A stretch of 64,000 bases of DNA from Rostrohypoxylon terebratum (taxonomy: Eukaryota > Ascomycota > Sordariomycetes > Xylariales > Hypoxylaceae). Below the pieces are notes generated by a model, which made no database searches, was not told where the DNA came from, and was given only the letters and a program-made list of their open reading frames with translations. Positions 10,495-22,784 of this stretch are shown in pieces. The stretch's first letter is position 1. The number at the start of each line of letters is the position of its first letter. A program made the translations under genes and the position numbers. The DNA lies in assembly GCA_022497145.1 (NCBI GenBank), contig MU385856.1, positions 558,001 through 622,000 of the forward strand, written 5' to 3'.

Positions 10495-13400
10495 CGTGAA
10501 TGATGGTATTGCGGCGTCGATAATTACGTCGCGAAATTAAAGTGGATGGCTTCGATATCAATAAGCGGTACGTTGTCGCGTTTATCGCGATTCTGTTTCG
10601 CGGATGGACGGTAGAGAAACTGTCGCGTAATATTTCGACCTTGAGGATAAGCTCCCTGCAACTCTTTTTCGACTTCGGACGCGAGAAAACTCCCACCCAC
10701 ACAACCCAATTGCACGAGCGAGACGAGACTTAGCACGGCCCCGTCAGACAACAGTGGGCATAGTCGTGTGGAGGGAAAGGAGTAGGAGTATGTGGTGATG
10801 ATCGGGAATATAATAGGCGCAATCGTGAATAATCGATTTGATGTGAGTCGCGAAAGGTTGTAGTGATGTTATGGGGTGGCCTAGATGAGGCTGCACGATA
10901 AGGTAAGTTGGTGTTGAGGAAACAAAAACAGACGAAGAAAAAAGAAGGGATGGTAGAAAGAATAGAGGAGACCCAAGGTTGGTAATACTCAGATTTGTTT
11001 GACCAGGGCCTGGGGGGGCTAAGCTAGGCACGAGCTGGATTAAGAACTACGACCTGTCTTGCCTGTTATGTGGAAAGGTGGAAAGATGGAAAGATGGAAA
11101 GTATTGTATGTCTGATGGCTGGTGGGTTCGGGCGACCCCATGCAAATGCACGGATGGTGAGTACGCTTGTGCTGGGATGTTGCAAGGGGGTTGCAGGAAG
11201 ACAACGGGTCAATGTACATAATCCACTTCGGTACTACATCACAGGTTCCTTTATTATTTTATTTTTTTATGCTTTTCTTTCTAAAACTTTCCAGATAGTG
11301 ACGGATTTTTACCTTTTGTGGTACAGCTTGATTTTTTTAGCGGATGCCGGGTTAAGGCTACCTGCATGAAAGTGGGGACATGGGGGATCCATTGGCAAGC
11401 AGGAAAGGGAAACCAAGTTCAGGTAGGATGGATAATACGCGCCTAAGAGGTAAGTGGAAGTAAGCAGTACGCAGGCGGCAGTACAAGATACATACCCACA
11501 ACTAACGCCGCACACACCTGTGGGCTGTGGGCTGTGGGCTGGAAAGTTTGTGTGGAATAGTGGGTATGCGATTTCACGGAGGAACTGGAGCGCGCACGCT
11601 GCCAAGAGGCTAAGCTAGGTATGCAGATGGCCCCCACTTAGCCGAAGATGGTAAGCGTAGTGGGTTAGGTACACTGAGAAAATATCGGTACATAATAACG
11701 TACACTACTTACTAGGTAGTATACTAGCAGCAGGCGGGCTATGTCACTATGCAACTTACACACGTACCTCTCCACACACATCAACACAGTACAGGACTAC
11801 TTTTTGCGCAGACATGCAGACATACAGACATAAAATGGGACGGTGCAGCCTGGCTTGGCTTTTCCGTGGTGTGCTGCAATGCAAGACGTCCGGAGGCAAT
11901 TTCTGGGAAGTGTTGCATCGTCTCAACGCCTCCTTTTGTGCTTGCGCTACGTGTGCAGTGTCTGCAGTATGCTGCATATGGTTATGTACCTAGGGAATCC
12001 AGAACCTTGCCACAAGGTACATTTGTACGGGAAAGAAAAACTACCTACTGTACGTGCTACTTTCCCGAGGTTGGATGGTAGGGGAACAATAGGGAAGGAG
12101 AGAGAGCCAGCAATAGATCCAGCTTGGGACAGGATGTAAGAAATTATGGAAACGGGTCGGTGAGTAAACGGTCGGCGTGAGCCCAGCCCAGCTTTGAGCC
12201 AGGTACCTAAATACATTGGAAAGTTTCGGCTTGTTAAGCGTGACCACCTGTTCCCCCACCTTTTCGAGGTACCCAGTACAGCATTACGTACTGCAAGGTT
12301 TGCGGCAATGCTACCGTATCTATCATGTACTTGTCGTATCTAGGTTGAATTGATCTTGATCGGAGGTCTAGCAGTGTGTACCTTACTTACCTCCCCTACA
12401 TACCTACCTAAGTACATGTATACCTATCCTAGGGTTGCTTTACTAAAGGGTTAGAACTTAGAACACTATTACCTAGTAGTAGATGTTCTTCACAACTTGC
12501 AGATCAAACACCTATCAGCTATTGAGACAGCTCAGTGCAAATATGAAGAGTACTAGGTAGGTACATACGCGCAAGATTAAGAGACCAATTTGTCGGCCTG
12601 CAGATTACATTCAAAAGACTTGAATAAAGACTGTCCATCGAGCGGTAAGTTATAGAGTTGCATAAAGCTGCAAGTAATTTTGCTGCTGTTTTGTTGGACT
12701 GGTAGTCAGGTGACCTGGTGGTGGTAACTTATATATAGATAGGTATATTGCAGGAGAATGCGAAAGAATAGTTGCGATAAATCCTTTTGAGAAAATGTGG
12801 CAGAGAATATGACGTTATGACGTTAATATGCTCAATTGTATGAGCTTTTTTCTAAATGCGATTGTAAGATACCTAGTACTACGTACAATATCATTGTCAT
12901 CCATGAATAGGTACTTAGCATCTACATAAGTCATCGTCATCATCAAAAATAGCTAGTCTTGGGAACACAAGACTACGGGTATCAGCATGGTCGTACTAAA
13001 TTGGACGATACATTGAAGTCTGAAAGTCTGATTGGTTTAACGTTATTGTACTATAGTACAATACATTCTGCCAATCAACGTTGAGAACAAGGTTATGTAG
13101 GTTCCGGGCGTTCCCGCCATCTCGGAGCTAAGCTAACCCCAGCCTTACGACTGGCGTGTTTATAGCAATAGAGTACCTATGTATCTCCAACAATGAACTT
13201 GCCATCACCCAACTCCACATAGCCGTACGGCGCAACAAGGTTCCTTCGGGTCATGACTCGCCCCGTTGTAATAAAACAGGGTGGGCTTAATAAACAAAAT
13301 CCTCTGCAGAAAACGTCGCTCGTATCGCTTGTACAGCAGACAGACGATAGCTAGAGTCTAGACAGGTAGAGATCACGTCGCATAAGGAGAATTAAATCTA

Positions 13401-16400
13401 CACAATCTTGATTGTAAAGTACGTCGTCGTAAAAGGCAGTGATGAGCAGTTTGACGTTACTCTGTCTAATCTATCTAGGTAGGCAAAGCACGTTTCTATG
13501 ACATGCAAAGTTTCGTCATAATGTACTACCATAGACAGAGAATCTCAAGTCTTGTCTATGGGCTGCTTACTAGGGATCAAAATCTGAATATCGACTAGCT
13601 AAGCATGACAGTAGATAAAGCAAAAGCGGTCACAAAAATCGCCTATACTTGCCACTCGATCTAAGATTTTATTATTGCTTACCTTATGTTTACTATCTAT
13701 GTTCATTAATTTCAAAGCTGACATACGCTATATCCATATTCACTAGTAGGCAGTTGAAGGAACGTATAGATCGATGTTAAGATAGGAGTTTCAATGTTGT
13801 CTTTTAACGATCTGATATGAAATCTGACACTGTCTTTATACAACATAGGTCATCCTGTATTATTTACAATGACACTTATAACGTAACAAACCGTACACAC
13901 GACTTCTGTAACATTAGCGAGAGACAAGTACATCCATGTGACTTTGGACAAGAAGGAGATGGCGCATCCATGGAAAATCTCAGTCGTACACGTAATGCCA
14001 TAGTGTCAGATTGAGTGGCTGAACGTTACAGTATGCTCAGAGCATACATCTAAGTTTGAATGCAGTGTTTGAGAGCCGCGTATAGTTGAATTAATACTAG
14101 TTCGACGGGGAGATCCATAAGCAACTGCCAAGTAAACTTTAAAACCCTCCCAACAAAAAAGAGACAAGATTTTCCCAGTCACATCATGATAAACTTAATA
14201 AGTATCTAATAATCACTTGGGTTAAATAGAGGATGATTATAGATCTCACTTGTCCTATGTGAACTTAAATAGTCCCGACCATAGTGGTATCAAACCTACC
14301 ACATTCAGATCCCACCTAATAATTGGATGCTTCCGAATACCAGATAGCTAACAGCCTGGGACTATTTGCAACGTCACATATCAAGCAAATTATCCCCGAC
14401 GACCCAAACCCGGATTACCAGCTTACCTAGTAGGTAAATACTATTCAATTCGAGCTACATGAGCGCGGGTATAAGCCGCTTTGCAAATTACTACATCCAC
14501 CCAAGCTTTGTGGAAGTTTCCCCTCAATATATTATCGGGCGTTACATCTAACGTCTTACGTACGGCGGACAATGGACCCATGTATCTCATCAATTGATTA
14601 TTAGCCGTATCCTGCAGCATCGAATGCCTTGCATAAGGATCCCGAGTGTTTGGCCAAGTTGATCCTTTCGCCCAGACTTACGGTACATACCGACCCCGAC
14701 CCCAAAAGTAATTCGGTCCTTCATCAGTACTAGAACCCAGGACTTGATCCCTCCATCCTTTGGTTCACGGCAGCATAGGTAACCGTCCTCTATACGGAAG
14801 ATAAAACTCCGTTCTTCACCTCGTCATCGGCTTCGACCTCCGGTCCGATGCACAGACTCAGAACTATCCACGTCCTCTAAGCGTCAACTTGGTCCGAACC
14901 CCCCTTCCCCCCACTTACCACCGGTGACTGATACGTGGTACCTCTGGCGAATAGCGGTTAATTAGACAGTGAGTCAGCCGCCACATGGACTCCGAAACCG
15001 TAAAACTTCCCGATGCAGGCGTCTAGTGAAGTAGGCGTACGCTAATTAAGGTTCGCCGACACGATCTCCAAGCCACTACGACTACGCTGTCGTACCTTGC
15101 CCCGTGGCAATCAGACTTCTCGAGCGCCGTTTCCAACGAAATTATATGCATGACAAAAGAGGCGAGACGATAAACTGACGATAGAGTTTAAAATGCCACG
15201 AGTAGCGTCCGTGAACTCCAAATTTAGACCCTTCTGGAATTGGATTAACTTCGGTTTATTCTCAGGCTCATCTAACCCAAGCTTGGATCCCAGCGTTTTG
15301 CCTTCGACAAGCCACTCGTTAACGCTCTACTCTACTTAGGCCGGAGTATCGGTCTCTGCCGCTGTTGAGCAGTATGTGGCAAACTTAACGATGGCGTCAC
15401 TATTCTTGTATTAGCCTGCATGTTGCATACTTCAGAACTTAAGGAAAGAGTTGCGAAGCAATATTCTTAATGATCAGACTCCCTCAGACGAAATTGCCCC
15501 GTGGCATGGCACAGAATCTTCCAAGACAAGCTGAATGGATGATCAATGAGGAATGTCACGGCATGCGCTCGATTGCGCTCTCCGAGGGCCGTACAGATGG
15601 AGTTCAGGCGTCGCTGATAACGACCTGACAACATATACTAGAGGTTTCAATTACATCGCAGCAGAATCTGTATGCTCGATGCATTCTCCTGTCTCTTTGA
15701 TGATTATATCATCTCAATTGGCAAAGTTGGTCGCAACCCTTTTGATAAAACTGAGACTGAGAGGAAATAATAGTCGAATATCAGCTTTGGGACTCCTTTC
15801 CTTGACGATCACTAGTGAGGTTAAGAATCGGTAAAGGGGTCGAGACTCCAATGTCTTATCGTACGTTGCGTCAAGCCACGGTGGGCAGTCGGGTTACGCC
15901 TATCGTATGATAATCGAGGTCGAGACGTCCAAAACCCCACTAGGGCTGGTTGATGATACCGAATTGCTGAAAACATGGCTCAGCTGGTATTGCCGAAATG
16001 AGATCTTTCGACATTTTGATGCGGGCTGAAGTGGATGTGAGTTCCAAATGATCAATTAACGTTTGCCTAGCTTCTCTAGCCAAAACCACAATCCCGATAT
16101 ATGGTTTTTAGTCGCATATTGGTTCCTTTCAGTTGGGCCCTTCTAAGCGTGGGTTCGCACCCGGGCAGTTGGTCCCTTAAACTGTAAGTTTGAGCCGCAA
16201 AACCTTACTGAGCCCGGTGTCAGAGCTTAGTGTCTAAGGGTCTTTCCCTTCTTGGTGGACTAGCTGCTGACTAGGTACCTAACTAGGTTGGCAAACATCA
16301 GAACTTACTGCACCAGTATTACTTCTTAAGCTTCTTAAGATGTCGAAATGATCATCTTTATATTTTAGGCACACGTAATTGACCGCAAGGCTTTTGAAAT

Positions 16401-17194
16401 TCTTCTTCCAGAATTCTATTAACCGTGATTGATTGTAGAGCCTGTAATTACATAATCGCTTAATCCTGACGTTTGAGGTCCGAGCTGAAACAAGATTGAT
16501 TCCACTAAAAGTGACCCCTAGTTCTGATCTGTTCATCATGAGAATCAAAGACTGGAGAATGAAATTCGAGTCAATTACTTTTCACAGATTCATCCGGGAT
16601 CTCTTAGACAGTCATATCAATTTTCCTGTTACTCGGTTATATCCTAGAGTTTATAGATTGTAATACCTAGATCAGACCTAGATATCTGATAGTTCACCGT
16701 CATCAGTAGTAAAAGCTTCACTAGAATTATTATTTATACGGGTTTCACGCCCCCTGTAACTGGACGGGTTAGGAGACCCTTCTACTCTATTTTTTAGCCT
16801 AGAATGGCAACCTACCCCTGAAACCCATGCTGTCCTTGGTTTTAAGCGCGACCATGATACACTCTGAGGCGTTCTGAGACGTTGATGCTGTAACATTCTT
16901 GATGGATAAACGAATCTCTTGTAAGTTGCCAATCAGCGGTGATCCTCCACACAATTCGAGGATCGTTTCGTGGATTACGCTTGGCGCGCAACTCGTAGCG
17001 ACTTGCTATGACCTATCGACCCCGGACAGGGCTGAACAATGGCGTTTCCTTTTATTCATGACCGTCTCGCTCGTTTCCTTCTTCTTCCTCTTCTTGTCTG
17101 GTGATTTCGTCCTGTGTAGGGTGTAATTCATACCTTTCGTTTCATTTCTTCGCTGCACCAGGTGTGCTTTTCTGTTTAATTCTGCTCAATCAAA
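10495..17194. other. Long gene-free region, 6.7 kb, upstream of TUP1
   Basis: I find no gene or RNA gene here. Open frames are short, AT-skewed and lack domain likeness. It is the shared upstream side of TUP1 (minus) and the UstYa-like gene (plus). Visible structure: a 20-bp perfect palindrome at 13044-13063, an inverted AAATAGTCCC/GGGACTATTT pair near 14270 and 14358, and many CCTAGTAGGTA words. No transposase or reverse transcriptase motif was recognised. Confidence 0.5.
13030..13076. repeat. Perfect 20-bp palindrome nested in an inverted GATTGG pair
   Basis: TATTGTACTATAGTACAATA (13044-13063) is its own reverse complement. It is flanked by GATTGG (13030-13035) and CCAATC (13071-13076), so the whole block can form a cruciform or act as a dimer-binding site. 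The flanks are also CCAAT boxes in opposite orientation. Confidence 0.7.
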
Positions 17195-18126
17195 ATGGGG
17201 AAGTCGTATCGTTCAGTCACTCTAGATCCTCTAGACGAGGAACCTTTTCTAGCTAAGGAGGAAGGATTAGATGGGAAGTGGACGGAAGCCAGAGAAATCG
17301 AATCGATACCAGATCGCCTGCGAAGGTTGAGTCCGCATTGGGCTTGGTTCTGCCATGCCGTTCTACTATCGATCTCCGTAACATTTTTCGCCTTATCCTT
17401 CTGCACGAAAACATCAAAGATAACAGATGCAGATTATACGAAGAAGTACTCGGCGTGGTGTATGTTATTAAATGACAAACCCTGTTAGTAATTATGAGAG
17501 TTGGAAGCTAATGCCGTTCATAGCACCCGCCGCTAGCGCAGTAAAATACGAGACGCAGCACTTCGATCTACCCCCGATAGCAGAAGGCCCTTTCATCGGC
17601 AAAGGTGATGACGTCGACGAAAGATGGGACCAGATCTCAGCCAGTATGTCCAAGTATACTGAATGAAATATGAATGTGGTAAACACTAACGTTGATGCTA
17701 GTTGGCGACACAATGATATCTCGGGAAGAGATGATCAACCTCGGTCTGGACCCCGACAGCTCTCTGGCCATCACCGACCCTAATGGGAAACCGGGTTATC
17801 GAGTCGCGGTAGAGGTTTTCCACCAATTGCACTGCTTAAACTTGTTGCGACAAAACGTCTATAAAGACTATTATGCGCCTCTGGGAGGGGATACGTCTGC
17901 ACCGCCCCCGGATCTGACGGGCCATCTCGATCACTGCATTGACGCGCTGCGACAATTCGTCATGTGCCAGGGCGACATTGGCGTGTTCAGTTTCCACTTT
18001 CCCTTCAACGATGGAGACCCGTGGCCGAACTACAGCACACCGCACACTTGCAGAAACTTCGACAGCATCCGCCAATGGGCTATCGACCACACTGTGCCGA
18101 GGGGACCAGACGAGCCCGAGCACTGA
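17195..18126 (+). CDS. UstYa-family oxidase (DUF3328)
   Basis: Three exons (17195-17459, 17524-17643, 17702-18126) encode 269 aa. It is a type II membrane protein: a cytosolic N-terminus, one transmembrane helix at about residues 49-70, then a lumenal domain. Both family motifs HxxHC are present, HQLHC at 169-173 and HLDHC at 203-207. The intron-spanned YSAWSPAASAVKYE matches the usual YSPA...E start of the domain. Introns have GTATGT donors and a GCTAATG branch site. UstYa proteins are probably copper or iron-dependent oxidases that cyclise or desaturate fungal ribosomal peptides such as ustiloxin, cyclochlorotine and asperipin. Others act in different pathways. No peptide precursor with repeated Kex2-type KR sites, no tyrosinase, methyltransferase or P450 lies nearby, so this is an orphan copy and its substrate is unknown. 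Confidence 0.9.
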
Positions 18127-19843
18127 TATAATATCCCTTTCCAGAAGAGATGCTTACACCTATATAATAGCGAGTTACTTATTTTGATTGAGCGAATTCT
18201 TTTGATAAACCCTTGAGGCTTGACGTGAAGCGAGTGTGTTCTTTTTCGTCGTGATACATGTGATAACTGTAAGAGAAAAAACAAGTTATGAAGACTAGGT
18301 TGCGAGAACGTAATAGACTTAATAATAATCAATCTTCGAGCACTAAGAAAAGATTGATTGAGTAGTGGATTTTAGTTGCTGATTCGAAGTCCACGTGCGA
18401 GTTCCAAGATTCTTGACATCAATATATCAATATGATAAAGCTTGGTTATCTCACAGCCTCCCGATCGTCGAACGTCCGGTATATCGTAGGCTTTTCGCCC
18501 AGAATCACTCACTTTATCGAGACGTACAGCTGCTACAGCATAGTGAAATCGGAAAAGATCCTCTTCTCGGCGCCCGACGGAGATCCATGTCAGAGCGCCG
18601 AATCCACCGAATCCACCGGGTGATTGTCGGTAGAAGGTCGGCTGTATGACAGGCTGGCGAATAATTAGGGCGTCAATCTCCACGTGTTAAATCACATTGA
18701 ATACGAATACGAGGCCGGTTTAGGTAAAGGACGGTTCGATGCGGGAATGAAAAGTGGGACATCTTACATTTCATTCTTATCAGATCGCGGACGATGAGCC
18801 GATTTGTAGCGCGTTTTCTGGCGTTTCTGGCAATCACGTAGCCCGAAAAGGTTTAATGCATCAATTACGTAGGGAGGATCTAATGAGAAATTTTGGGAAA
18901 AATCAGAGAAAAAAAATAGCATTGGGGAAGAGTTACCGCTACTCTATCGTCTACTGCATAACTAACAACTTGTGTACCTATTAGCAGGAACCCAGGGTCT
19001 TGGAGACTTGAACAAACTGGAAGGTACAATACATGATCCCCGGATCGTTGAGATTCCAGTGGTGTCATGCTTTGACGAATCACAAGTTAACTTACGCTAT
19101 GCATGTTGACTCCTATTTTTCCCTCCTTTTGCCATTCCCACCTTTTCCACCTTTTCCAGAACGTCTGGCATGTCAAGTTCGTTAGCAATATGACACCTCG
19201 ACTGTTGTCAATCCCTGTTCACCCGAATGGGCCGATGCAATTGAAGGATGGTTCGAGTGTTACAATAAATAAAAGCAGAATAGTTCCCTCGAATCTAGCA
19301 TTGTACTTTCCATTGTACTTTCCCACTTAACATCCAGTCTCCAGCTCCAGCACCTTAAGACTTAAGTTGCAGCAGTCGCGCAGTCGCAGAAGCCCCGAGT
19401 TGCCCGAGTTGCCCGAGTTGCATACGCTTAAGCTTAAGTTATCAGTCTTTAACTTTATCGATTGCTTGCTGGAAGGTCTAGTCAGGCACGGAGGGGACCG
19501 TGGAGACCGAGACCCTTGCACCCCTGGAACCGATTATCCAATCTAAACTCCGAGTCCCAAGCCCAACATTACCTAGAGTCTAGAGAAATATTGCGAAGTT
19601 ACGAAGTACCTTATTATTATATTATTTCCCAATCGAGAGACGCCAGACGCCACGACTCGCGAAATTGCATAGTCTTTTTTTATTTCTATTCCCTACCTTA
19701 CCTTTAAGAGGATCAGAGCAAATTTGTTTAAAAACATTGCGCCCGACACACTCCTTTTTCATTCTCTCGTTTTGATCTTTGTCCTTCACCCAGAGAGCAG
19801 AGAGCATTGCGCGTTCATAACTCGCCCCTCCCATCTTCCCATC
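18127..19843. other. Intergenic, 1.7 kb, promoter side of ERG3
   Basis: No supported gene. A minus-strand frame at 18372-18683 (103 codons) is open but has no known domain or splice context. Three exact CCGAGTTGC repeats lie at 19395-19421, about 420 bp before the ERG3 start, among several CTTAAG words. Confidence 0.5.
19395..19421 (+). repeat. Three exact tandem 9-mers (CCGAGTTGC) in the ERG3 promoter
   Basis: Three identical copies stand head to tail. The copy number is too small to call a satellite; it could be a protein-binding array. Confidence 0.7.
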
Positions 19844-20941
19844 ATGGATGTCGTGCTCGAGCTCACCGACACCTTCGTAACCGACTACCTCTACGCCTTG
19901 GCGTTTCCGGCGAAGAGGAATCCTTATGACTTCCTAGACAGCACCAGCAATGCCACGATCCAGGACGTGTCGTCATGGAAATTCAAGACTGTGAATCCCT
20001 ATTTCCATTTCGAACCTAGCAAATATGCCTACATGAGCGAGTTGAATAGGGACAACATATATCGACAATGCACAACCTTATTCCTAATCACCTGGTTTGT
20101 GACCGCCCCCCTTTTACGTATAATTGATCTTGGATACTGATACCATACTTGTAGGATCTTCGGTTTCGTCCTATATTTCCTGTTCGCCACACTTTCATAC
20201 CTATTCGTATTCGACAAGAAAACGATGCAACATCCTAAGTACCTCAAGCACCAGATGTGGCTTGAGATCAAGCAGGCCATGCAATCGATGCCCGGCATGG
20301 CGGCCTTGACCGTGCCCTTCTGGCTTATGGATGTTCGCGGCTACACTCGACTATACGATACGCCCGCTGACGGCCCGGGCCCGTGGTACGAGATCTTGCA
20401 GTACCCTTTTTTCATCCTGTTCACCGACGCCTGCATCTACCTCATCCACCGTGGTCTTCACCATCCGTTGATCTACAAGCGCCTTCACAAGCCTCACCAC
20501 AAGTGGATCATGCCTACTCCCTATGCTTCGCACGCTTTCCACCCCGTCGACGGCTGGGCTCAATCTCTTCCCTACCATATCTTCCCTCTCCTCTTCCCTC
20601 TGAATAAGTTCGCCTCGGTCGGTCTATTCGTCTTTGTCAACTTCTGGACCATTATGATCCACGATGGCGAGTACGTAGCCAACAGCCCCGTCATCAACGG
20701 CGCCGCCTGCCACACGATGCACCACCTGTACTTCAACTACAACTACGGCCAGTACACGACCTTCTGGGACCGTCTTGGCCGCAGCTACCGCAAGCCCGAC
20801 GAGAGCCTGTTCCAGAAGGAGCAGAAGATGAGCGAAGACCAATGGAAGAAGCAGGTTAAGGAGATGGAGCAGCTCGTCAAGGAAGTCGAGGGCGAGGACG
20901 ACCGTACCTATGATAATGCCGGCGCCAAGAAGAACAACTAG
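19844..20941 (+). CDS. ERG3: Delta7-sterol C5(6)-desaturase ERG3
   Basis: Two exons (19844-20094, 20155-20941) encode 345 aa, the usual family length. The enzyme is a non-heme di-iron oxidase of the ER that introduces the C5-C6 double bond in episterol in late ergosterol synthesis, using cytochrome b5 and O2. All three histidine boxes are present: HRGLHH (182-187), HKPHH (195-199) and HTMHH (270-274). Hydrophobic segments at about 74-103, 130-142, 164-181 and 225-251 anchor it in the membrane. The C-terminal 45 residues are charged and helical. The intron splits a Trp codon (TG|G). Loss of ERG3 is known to change azole response in fungi, but nothing here suggests loss of function. Confidence 0.95.
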
Positions 20942-22409
20942 ACTCTTCTCTCATATCGCCACAACATTATTTCAAGAGCACCCGCTTTCTCTTCTCTCTC
21001 TCTCTCCTAGTATCTATGCATCCTAGGATCGGTCCGGCTGTGACTCCGTGAGCGCGGCCAGACAAAGACGCCTCGTACTGTTATGTCATCAACGGAACGA
21101 GGCGTTCGGGGTTGAGACTGGGCGGGCTTAATTATTAAAGGAGGTGGGCGAACTTAGAGATTAACGGGCAGAATGAATGCTGGGCCCGCCCTTACTTAAT
21201 GACGGCGTTCCGGGTGCTGCTTGATATTCCACAACTTTCTCCACAGCATTAGAAAAACAAAAGACATCGAGAACACGGGTATGATCACCACCAACATCCC
21301 CGCTCGATGGTAGATGACAGATGGAAGATGAGGCGACTCCACCATCTTCTAGTAGTGTTCCAGTCGTTACCTCCATGAGATAGAAACGGGACATGGAAAG
21401 TCCGTGTATGTATGTATGTATGGATGGATGTACGGATGGGTAGGTGGATGGTTGATGGCCCGGATGAATAATAGTACAAACCAAACACAAATTTAATGGC
21501 TAAATAAAACCTAATGTTTTCTAAGAAATCATTTGGTTCTCTCCGAGTGATGTTTCTATGTGGATGTCTTGTCGTTTAAGTAGAGCGGGAATTGGGTTCA
21601 TACTTGCATGAGACATGAGTAATCGCCACAGATCCCGGCGAATTCTAAGGGTGAGGGATATAATGATGGATGAGTACAACCATTACTTCAGGTGAGATGT
21701 GCACTATATTGTGACGTCCTTTTGCGCGATTCTAATTTCTTGCTTTCGTCGTTGAGTATGGGAAAGGACGATACACGACATCGTCACTGTGCTCATGTTG
21801 TGCATAATGTGAGACTGTATAGGTACGATCTAGAGGTAGATCGATCAGGCATAATCCATGCCAGCTAGTTACGGACTAGTTACGCATGAATCGCATATTT
21901 GTCTTATGGTAACTCATTTGAACACTGATGATCGAATTATTGGGAGATTTGCCATCGAATTTAGATAAGAAAATTGTCGTGGTTATGTAGGTAGATTTCG
22001 GACGATTCATTAGTCGCCCCTAGTAATCACTCGTAGGATTATACTGTATATATAATCTTCCCAACTCCCGTCCCATCCCTTCTCCATTATGCCTGAGTGT
22101 GATGATGATATCGACAACCTACTTCAGGTTGATGGTGCTAAATAAAGAACAATCCGAGTCCATAAACGCCACGCCGCCAAGATGTAAAAGGGAAATGCAA
22201 ATGCGTCTCGCTGAGAATTTGGTCGGTCCGTCGCTCGCGCCTGGCCCTATCCACCTATCCATTATCCGTTCTACGTTCTGTATCCGTATCAACGCTGGCA
22301 ACCAACCGACCAGCCCCAGACCCCGTCCTTGCCGTATAGATACACATACACACGCTCGAACGCGACAGCCCACCCCATATCTAAGAGAATTTTCGATTCC
22401 GCAGCGTCC
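20942..22409. other. Intergenic, 1.5 kb, 3' ends of ERG3 and of the small membrane gene
   Basis: It contains a CT-rich stretch just after ERG3 (20985-21009) and a TATG/GGATG microsatellite near 21408-21455. The long minus frame at 21161-21490 runs through that repeat and shows no domain. Confidence 0.5.
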
Positions 22410-22784
22410 TCACGAGAAGCTAACGAACTTCGGATCTTTAGGCCTCCCATCCGCACCGATACCGTTCGCGCTGAAACGCTGCTCCATGTAGACACGTCGG
22501 GCTTCGTCAAACTGCATGCGGCGCTTCTTCATAATAGCCAGGATCTGCGTCTTCGCATCATCGTCGAGACCCGCGCGACCGTCGCCGCCGCTCACGTTAG
22601 CGCCGAGATCGAAGGTACTGCTCGACAGGCCGGCCTCGATGTCGTCTGCGAAGGAGCCGGGCACGCTTTGGTAGTTGCTGCGGCAGCGGCATTGGAAGAT
22701 CGAAATCCAGTAGTTGCGCGTGAGGTACAGGATCGTGCCGACGACGAGGGAGGCGAAGGTTATGGAGTAGAGGAGGTAGCCCAT
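22410..22784 (-). CDS. Small single-pass membrane protein, conserved fungal hypothetical
   Basis: A single exon encodes 124 aa. Residues 2-22 (GYLLYSITFASLVVGTILYL) form one strong N-terminal transmembrane or signal-anchor helix, followed by NYWISIFQCRCRSNYQ and a soluble domain. The C-terminal part is a basic amphipathic helix (AIMKKRRMQFDEARRVYMEQ) ending in GIGADGRPKDPKFVSFS. I have seen this type of tail in other ascomycete small proteins but know of no function. The reading frame, start context and codon use look genuine, and no intron is needed. Confidence 0.7.
   Translation of the reverse strand: MGYLLYSITFASLVVGTILYLTRNYWISIFQCRCRSNYQSVPGSFADDIEAGLSSSTFDLGANVSGGDGRAGLDDDAKTQILAIMKKRRMQFDEARRVYMEQRFSANGIGADGRPKDPKFVSFS

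Noticed and set aside
16678..16932. Minus-strand frame resembling retrotransposon gag low complexity
   Set aside because: No zinc knuckle, reverse transcriptase or LTR is visible; the likeness is only composition.
18372..18683. Minus-strand 103-codon frame between UstYa and ERG3
   Set aside because: No family likeness, no good start context, and an overlapping frame on the other strand is equally open.
15000..20000. RiPP precursor peptide near the UstYa-like gene
   Set aside because: No frame with signal peptide and repeated core-KR units is visible on either strand within several kb.
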